Part shown: piece by piece, positions 59,838-64,000 of the stretch | Layout of the letters: every line of letters starts with the position of its first letter | Numbering within the stretch: the stretch's first letter is position 1 | Assembly: GCF_946887195.1 (NCBI RefSeq) | Contig: NZ_CAMPKE010000001.1 | Location: 310,001-374,000 of the forward strand | Direction of reading: 5' to 3' | Length of the DNA stretch: 64,000 nt | Source of the DNA: an uncultured Halomonas sp. | GTDB taxonomy: Bacteria > Pseudomonadota > Gammaproteobacteria > Pseudomonadales > Halomonadaceae | The notes under the pieces: generated by a model | Told to the model about the DNA's origin: nothing | Seen by the model: the letters and a program-made list of their open reading frames with translations, nothing else | Databases searched by the model: none | Made by a program: the position numbers and the translations under genes

Positions 59838-61154
59838 TTGAACGATAGCCACGAGCCGACGGTATTGGAGTCGCCGGATGCCGTCGAGCACGCCCCGCGA
59901 TCACGGCGTCGCCTACGCGCCTGTCACGAGTGCGACTGGCTGGTGGCATTGCCGCCGCTGCGCGCGGGCCAGAAGGCCGACTGTCCGCGCTGCGGCCATA
60001 CCCTGGCGCAGCGTCATTACAAGCCGGCCCAGCGCAGTCTGGCATTGGCCGTGGCGGCGCTGGTGGCGCTGGTGGTTGCTTCGGGATTCGAATTCGTCAG
60101 CTTCGAATACAGCGGCATCGGCAATCGCATCGAGCTTGCCCAGACCGTCATCGGGCTGGTCCGCTTCGACCAGTTGCCGTTGGCGATCGTCGTGGCCCTG
60201 ACCATCATGGTCCTGCCGGCGCTCTACCTGCTCGCGGTGATCTGGTTGCAGATCGGCCTGTTGCGCCGCTCGCCCCTGCCGGCCAGCCGCGACATCGCGC
60301 GCTCGCTGAGCCATCTGCATCCGTGGATGATGACCGATGTGTTCGTCATCGGCGCGCTGGTCAGTCTGATCAAGATCGCCGGGCTGGCCGATGTCGTCAT
60401 CGGCATTTCATTCTGGTCGTTCTGTGTCTTCGCGGTGCTGCTGCTGGCGACCCTACAAACCATCGACAGCGACTGGATGTGGTTCTCGCTGGTCGGCGAA
60501 CCGTTGGCCCCCGAACACAGCCGCACCGGCGCCACCGCCGCCGAGCAGGGGCTCGGCGGCTGCCCGACCTGTGGCTTGGTCAATCGGCTCGATACCCCGA
60601 AGCCCCGCTGCCGACGCTGCGCGGAACGCTTGCACAGCCGATTGCCGCACAGTCTGCAACGCACCTGGGCACTCCTGATTGCCGCCGCCCTGCTGTATCT
60701 ACCGGCCAATCTCTATCCGATCATGATCACCACCAAGCTCGGCGATAGCTCGCCGTCGACCATCATCGGTGGCGTCGTGCAACTGTGGCAGCTCGGCTCC
60801 TATCCTGTGGCCACGGTCATTTTCGTCGCCAGCATCCTGGTCCCGATGGGCAAGCTGATTGCCCTTGGCTGGCTATGTGTGGCGGCGAAACGCAGTGCCG
60901 GTCATCACCCCACCACCCGCACACGCCTGTATCGTCTGACCGAATTCATCGGTCGCTGGTCGATGGTGGATATTTTCGTGGTGGCGATTCTGGTCGCGCT
61001 GATTCGGGCCGGCGCCTTGATGTCGGTCAGTCCCGGCCCGGCCGCGCTGCCTTTCGCCGGCGTGGTCGTGCTGACCATGCTCGCCGCTTTTACCTTCGAT
61101 CCCCGCTTGTTGTGGGAACCCACGCTGACCGCCAAGGAAGCCCAGCATGTCTGA
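59838..61154 (+). CDS. pqiA: Paraquat-inducible protein A-like membrane protein (TTG start)
   Basis: This 438-residue inner-membrane protein has two zinc-ribbon pairs (RACHECDWL...DCPRCGHTL and CPTCGLVNRL...CRRCAERL), each before about four helices, the PqiA/LetA layout. It works with the MCE protein PqiB in lipid transport across the envelope. The likely start is a TTG at 59838, with AGGA upstream; no ATG is near. It overlaps pqiB by eight bases. Confidence 0.92.
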   Translation: MNDSHEPTVLESPDAVEHAPRSRRRLRACHECDWLVALPPLRAGQKADCPRCGHTLAQRHYKPAQRSLALAVAALVALVVASGFEFVSFEYSGIGNRIELAQTVIGLVRFDQLPLAIVVALTIMVLPALYLLAVIWLQIGLLRRSPLPASRDIARSLSHLHPWMMTDVFVIGALVSLIKIAGLADVVIGISFWSFCVFAVLLLATLQTIDSDWMWFSLVGEPLAPEHSRTGATAAEQGLGGCPTCGLVNRLDTPKPRCRRCAERLHSRLPHSLQRTWALLIAAALLYLPANLYPIMITTKLGDSSPSTIIGGVVQLWQLGSYPVATVIFVASILVPMGKLIALGWLCVAAKRSAGHHPTTRTRLYRLTEFIGRWSMVDIFVVAILVALIRAGALMSVSPGPAALPFAGVVVLTMLAAFTFDPRLLWEPTLTAKEAQHV

Positions 61155-62799
61155 TGAGCCTCGCGCCCAACGCCGCGTACAATCGCGCCTGTCGCCGGTC
61201 TGGATCGTGCCGCTGGTGGCCATCCTGATCGGCCTGTGGCTGGTTTACGACAACTATGCGCAGCGCGGTCCGCTGATCACCCTGGAAATGCCCAGCGCCG
61301 AGGGCATCGAAGCCGGCAAGACGCTGATAAAGACCCGCAACGTCGAAGTCGGCCGGGTCGAAAGCGTGCGCCTCTCCGACGACCTGAGCCATACCGTGAT
61401 CACCGCACGCATGAGCCACGACGCCGAGCGCATGCTCAACGAAGACAGCAATTTCTGGGTGGTCAAGCCGCGTATCGGTCGTGAAGGCATCAGCGGTCTC
61501 GGTACCGTGCTGTCGGGTGCCTATATTCAGTTGCAACCGGGGCGCAGCGACGAACCCCAATACCATTTCCAGGTACTCGAAAATCCGCCGGTAGCCCCGC
61601 CGGGTGCCGAGGGCATTCGTATCAATCTGGTCAGTCAGATCGGCAACTCGCTGCGTGTCGGCGATCCGATCACCTATCAGGGCTTCACCGTGGGCCGGGT
61701 CGAGGACGCGACGTTCGATCCCGAGGAGCGCGAGATGCGCCATCGGCTGTTCATCGAATCGCCCTATGATGTACTAATCACCGAGAATACCCGCTTCTGG
61801 AAAGCCTCGGGGATCGACCTGAGCCTCGACTCCCAAGGGTTCAGCGTCAACATCGAGTCGCTGGAAACGCTGCTCGGTGGCGGAGTCACCTTCGGCATTC
61901 CCGAGGACATACCGATGGGCGCTCCGGCCGAACCCGATACGACCTATATGCTCTATGCCGACGCCGAAAGCGCCCTGCAAGGCACCTTCAACAGCTATCT
62001 GGAATATGTCCTGCTGATCGACGATACCGTGCGCGGTCTCTCGAGTGGGGCGCCGGTGGAGTATCGCGGCGTGCGCGTCGGTACCGTGGCCAACGTACCC
62101 TGGCACTTCACCGCGCCACAGCCCGATACACGCCAGCGTTTCGCGATTCCCGTGCTGATTCGTATCGAGCCGCAGCGCCTTGGCAGCGTGAACGAGGATG
62201 GCAAGCCCATCGACCTGAACCAATGGCGTGAGCGCTTCAAGAAGATGTTCACCGATTACGGTCTGCGCGCCTCGCTCGAATCCGGCAATCTGCTCACCGG
62301 CGCGCTATTCGTCGATCTGAATTTCCGTGATGACGTCGACAAGTACACACCGGAAACCTTCGAAGGCAAGACCGTGTTCCCGACCGTATCGACCGGCTTC
62401 GCACAGATCGAGCAGAAGGTTTCCAATCTGCTCGACAAGCTCAACGGCCTGGAAATCGAGCCGATTCTCGATAAGCTGGACCAGAACCTGGCCACCTCCC
62501 AGGCAACCCTCGATGAGGTTCGCGCTACCGCCGAATCGCTGCAATCGCTGCTCTCTGACCCGGCCATTCAGGAAATACCCGGCAATATCAACGCCTCGCT
62601 ACGCGAGTTGCAGCGGACACTCAAGGGCGTGTCGCCCGAATCGCCGGCCTATCGCGAACTGACCGGCACGCTGGAGAGCCTGGAAGCGCTACTGCGCGAT
62701 CTGCAGCCGGTCGCCCGCACGCTGCGCGAAAACCCCAATGCACTGATTTTCGATCAGCGCGAGCGCGCAGATCCCGTGCCCAGAGCGCCTGGCCAATGA
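61147..62799 (+). CDS. pqiB: MCE-domain protein PqiB
   Basis: This 550-residue protein has one N-terminal helix (about residues 18-38), three MCE domains (first at about residue 44: GPLITLEMPSAEGIEAGKT) and a C-terminal coiled-coil region (LDKLDQNLATSQATLDEV). It should form a periplasmic tube for lipid movement. Its length is close to E. coli PqiB (546). Confidence 0.93.
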   Translation: MSDEPRAQRRVQSRLSPVWIVPLVAILIGLWLVYDNYAQRGPLITLEMPSAEGIEAGKTLIKTRNVEVGRVESVRLSDDLSHTVITARMSHDAERMLNEDSNFWVVKPRIGREGISGLGTVLSGAYIQLQPGRSDEPQYHFQVLENPPVAPPGAEGIRINLVSQIGNSLRVGDPITYQGFTVGRVEDATFDPEEREMRHRLFIESPYDVLITENTRFWKASGIDLSLDSQGFSVNIESLETLLGGGVTFGIPEDIPMGAPAEPDTTYMLYADAESALQGTFNSYLEYVLLIDDTVRGLSSGAPVEYRGVRVGTVANVPWHFTAPQPDTRQRFAIPVLIRIEPQRLGSVNEDGKPIDLNQWRERFKKMFTDYGLRASLESGNLLTGALFVDLNFRDDVDKYTPETFEGKTVFPTVSTGFAQIEQKVSNLLDKLNGLEIEPILDKLDQNLATSQATLDEVRATAESLQSLLSDPAIQEIPGNINASLRELQRTLKGVSPESPAYRELTGTLESLEALLRDLQPVARTLRENPNALIFDQRERADPVPRAPGQ

Positions 62800-62825
62800 A
62801 ACACGTTCATTACCGAGAGGTAGAA

Positions 62826-63395
62826 ATGAGACCGACTCGCTTGTTGATCCCGCTGCTGCTGTCAGGGCTGGTCGGTTGTGCCGGCAGCCCTACATCGGCG
62901 CTTCGTTATACGTTGCCGTCACCCACGGTCGCCGAGCAGAGCAGCTCGGCCAGCCACACGCTGGTACTCGATTCGCTCGAGTTGGCGAGCTTCCTGGATA
63001 GCGAAGGCATCGTACTGCAACGCAGCGACATTCTTTTGCATCAAGCCAATTCGCATCTGTGGGCCGAGGATCTCGAACGCCAGCTTGCCCGCGGGCTGCG
63101 CCAGCGCCTGGCCAATCGATTGCCCGATACGCGTGTGCTCGATACCTCAAGCGGTGCCGAGGCGCTCAGCCTGCGAGTCGAGGTCGACCGGTTCCAGGGT
63201 CGCTATGACGGCATGGCCGTGGCGGGCGGACGCTGGCAGCTATACGACGCCGATGGCGAATTGCTCGCTTTCGAGCCCTTCCAGGCCGAGGTCGCGCTCG
63301 AAAGCGATGGCTACCCGGCGCTGGTCAGGGCGTTGGGGCGCAGTTGGGATCAGGTTGCCGATGGCATGGCCGAGCGCATCGAGGCATTGCGGTAG
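62826..63395 (+). CDS. pqiC: Outer-membrane lipoprotein PqiC
   Basis: This 189-residue lipoprotein (lipobox LVGC, Cys18) with an ABC-type/DUF330 domain docks PqiB to the outer membrane. ATG 62826 has GAGAGG upstream and gives a clean signal peptide; an ATG at 62796 overlapping the pqiB stop would add 10 charged residues. Confidence 0.88.
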   Translation: MRPTRLLIPLLLSGLVGCAGSPTSALRYTLPSPTVAEQSSSASHTLVLDSLELASFLDSEGIVLQRSDILLHQANSHLWAEDLERQLARGLRQRLANRLPDTRVLDTSSGAEALSLRVEVDRFQGRYDGMAVAGGRWQLYDADGELLAFEPFQAEVALESDGYPALVRALGRSWDQVADGMAERIEALR

Positions 63396-63583
63396 ACCGT
63401 CGATTCGGGGATCGGACTACGACGAAAGGTGCATAATTTTATATTTTCTGGCATGATGCGCCGCACGACACCTTCGTCCCTCTGTCGCGATCGTTTTATC
63501 ATCCGATTTTCCCACGCATTGGCCGGGACCGGCGCTCTTCCCACCTACGGGCGTTTGGCGGATGCGTTTATCCCGGAGTTTGC

Positions 63584-64000
63584 ATGAGCTTTTCCGAACT
63601 TGGCCTGCGCGACGAACTCGTACGCGCGGTCGAAGAACAAGGCTATACCACCCCCACCCCGATTCAGCTGAAGGCCATACCCGCCGTTCTCAAGGGTGGC
63701 GATCTGCTGGCGAGCGCCCAGACCGGCACCGGCAAGACCGCCGGTTTCACCCTGCCGTTGCTGCAGCGCCTGGCCGATGGCCCGCGCCCGCAGGCGCGGC
63801 GCATTCGTGCACTGGTGCTCACCCCGACCCGCGAACTGGCGGCTCAGGTCGGTGAGAGCGTCGCCACCTACGGGCGTCATCTCAAGCTGCGTTCGCATGT
63901 GATTTTCGGCGGCGTTGGCGCTCAGCCGCAGATCGACGCCATTCGCCCGGGGCTCGATGTGCTCGTCGCCACCCCAGGCCGCCTACTCGATCTGCATCAG
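63584..64000 (+). CDS. rhlE: DEAD-box RNA helicase, RhlE-like, partial (N-terminal part)
   Basis: The first 139 codons are present. They show the Q motif ([25 protein letters not shown]), motif [11 protein letters not shown], motif Ia [10 protein letters not shown] and TPGRLLDL. The gene runs off the window before the DEAD motif. CGGAG precedes the ATG. RhlE is the best fit by the N-terminal wording. Confidence 0.9.
   Translation, partial: MSFSELGLRDELVRAVEEQGYTTPTPIQLKAIPAVLKGGDLLASAQTGTGKTAGFTLPLLQRLADGPRPQARRIRALVLTPTRELAAQVGESVATYGRHLKLRSHVIFGGVGAQPQIDAIRPGLDVLVATPGRLLDLHQ

Overview
The window looks like chromosomal DNA of a moderately halophilic gammaproteobacterium, most probably a Halomonadaceae member (Halomonas or a close relative). 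The evidence is a GC-rich, tightly packed genome, the canonical gammaproteobacterial order thrS-infC-rpmI-rplT-pheS-pheT-ihfA, a cox cluster carrying the small DUF2909 and DUF2970 proteins, and a 5,10-CH2-THF/glycine block with an AGCS symporter. The genus is inferred from gene content, not from a marker search. There is no prophage, plasmid, CRISPR array, integrase or intact insertion sequence; the only mobile trace is a 143-bp IS5-like miniature element.

Layout. 1-6.5 kb: partial MFS transporter, acetoacetyl-CoA synthetase, then an acyltransferase / LysM-M23 lipoprotein / glycosyltransferase / PAP2 phosphatase string (envelope functions). 6.5-13.2 kb: glycine cleavage genes split into two divergent units, AGCS symporter-gcvT and gcvH-gcvP. 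13.2-17 kb: LysR regulator, nucleotide nucleosidase PpnN, flavodoxin and small membrane proteins. 17.2-22.7 kb: complete five-gene branched-chain-amino-acid/urea-type (HAAT) ABC importer with a Tat-type binding protein. 22.7-29.8 kb: translation and IHF operon. 30-33.4 kb: OmpA-like lipoprotein, DUF2489 protein and a DASS transporter with an in-frame amber codon. 33.5-41.6 kb: cytochrome c oxidase structural and assembly genes, with cytochrome c fused to subunit II. 41.8-43 kb: tRNA-Pro(GGG), a candidate small RNA with an operator-like palindrome over its promoter, and a GntR/FCD regulator. 43.4-52.5 kb: purine uptake and catabolism (Tsx-like channel, RutR-like repressor with a perfect RutR-type box, xdhABC, guaD, adenine deaminase). 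52.5-58.3 kb: bd-type (CioAB-like) quinol oxidase with the CydDC exporter. 58.6-63.4 kb: Ca/Na antiporter and pqiABC. The window ends inside an RhlE-like helicase.

How the parts connect. The purine block would convert adenine to hypoxanthine, guanine to xanthine, and both to urate; urate degradation is not in the window. Two terminal oxidases are present, a cytochrome c oxidase for high oxygen and a cyanide-insensitive-like bd oxidase. The glycine block pairs uptake of a small neutral amino acid with its cleavage.

Most worth following up: the unannotated small RNA at about 42140-42218 with its TTGTACAA double palindrome next to a GntR gene; the amber-interrupted DASS transporter; the miniature IS5-like element whose target duplication is the guaD stop codon; the RutR-type box; and an intrinsic terminator before pheS whose candidate leader peptide has no Phe codons.
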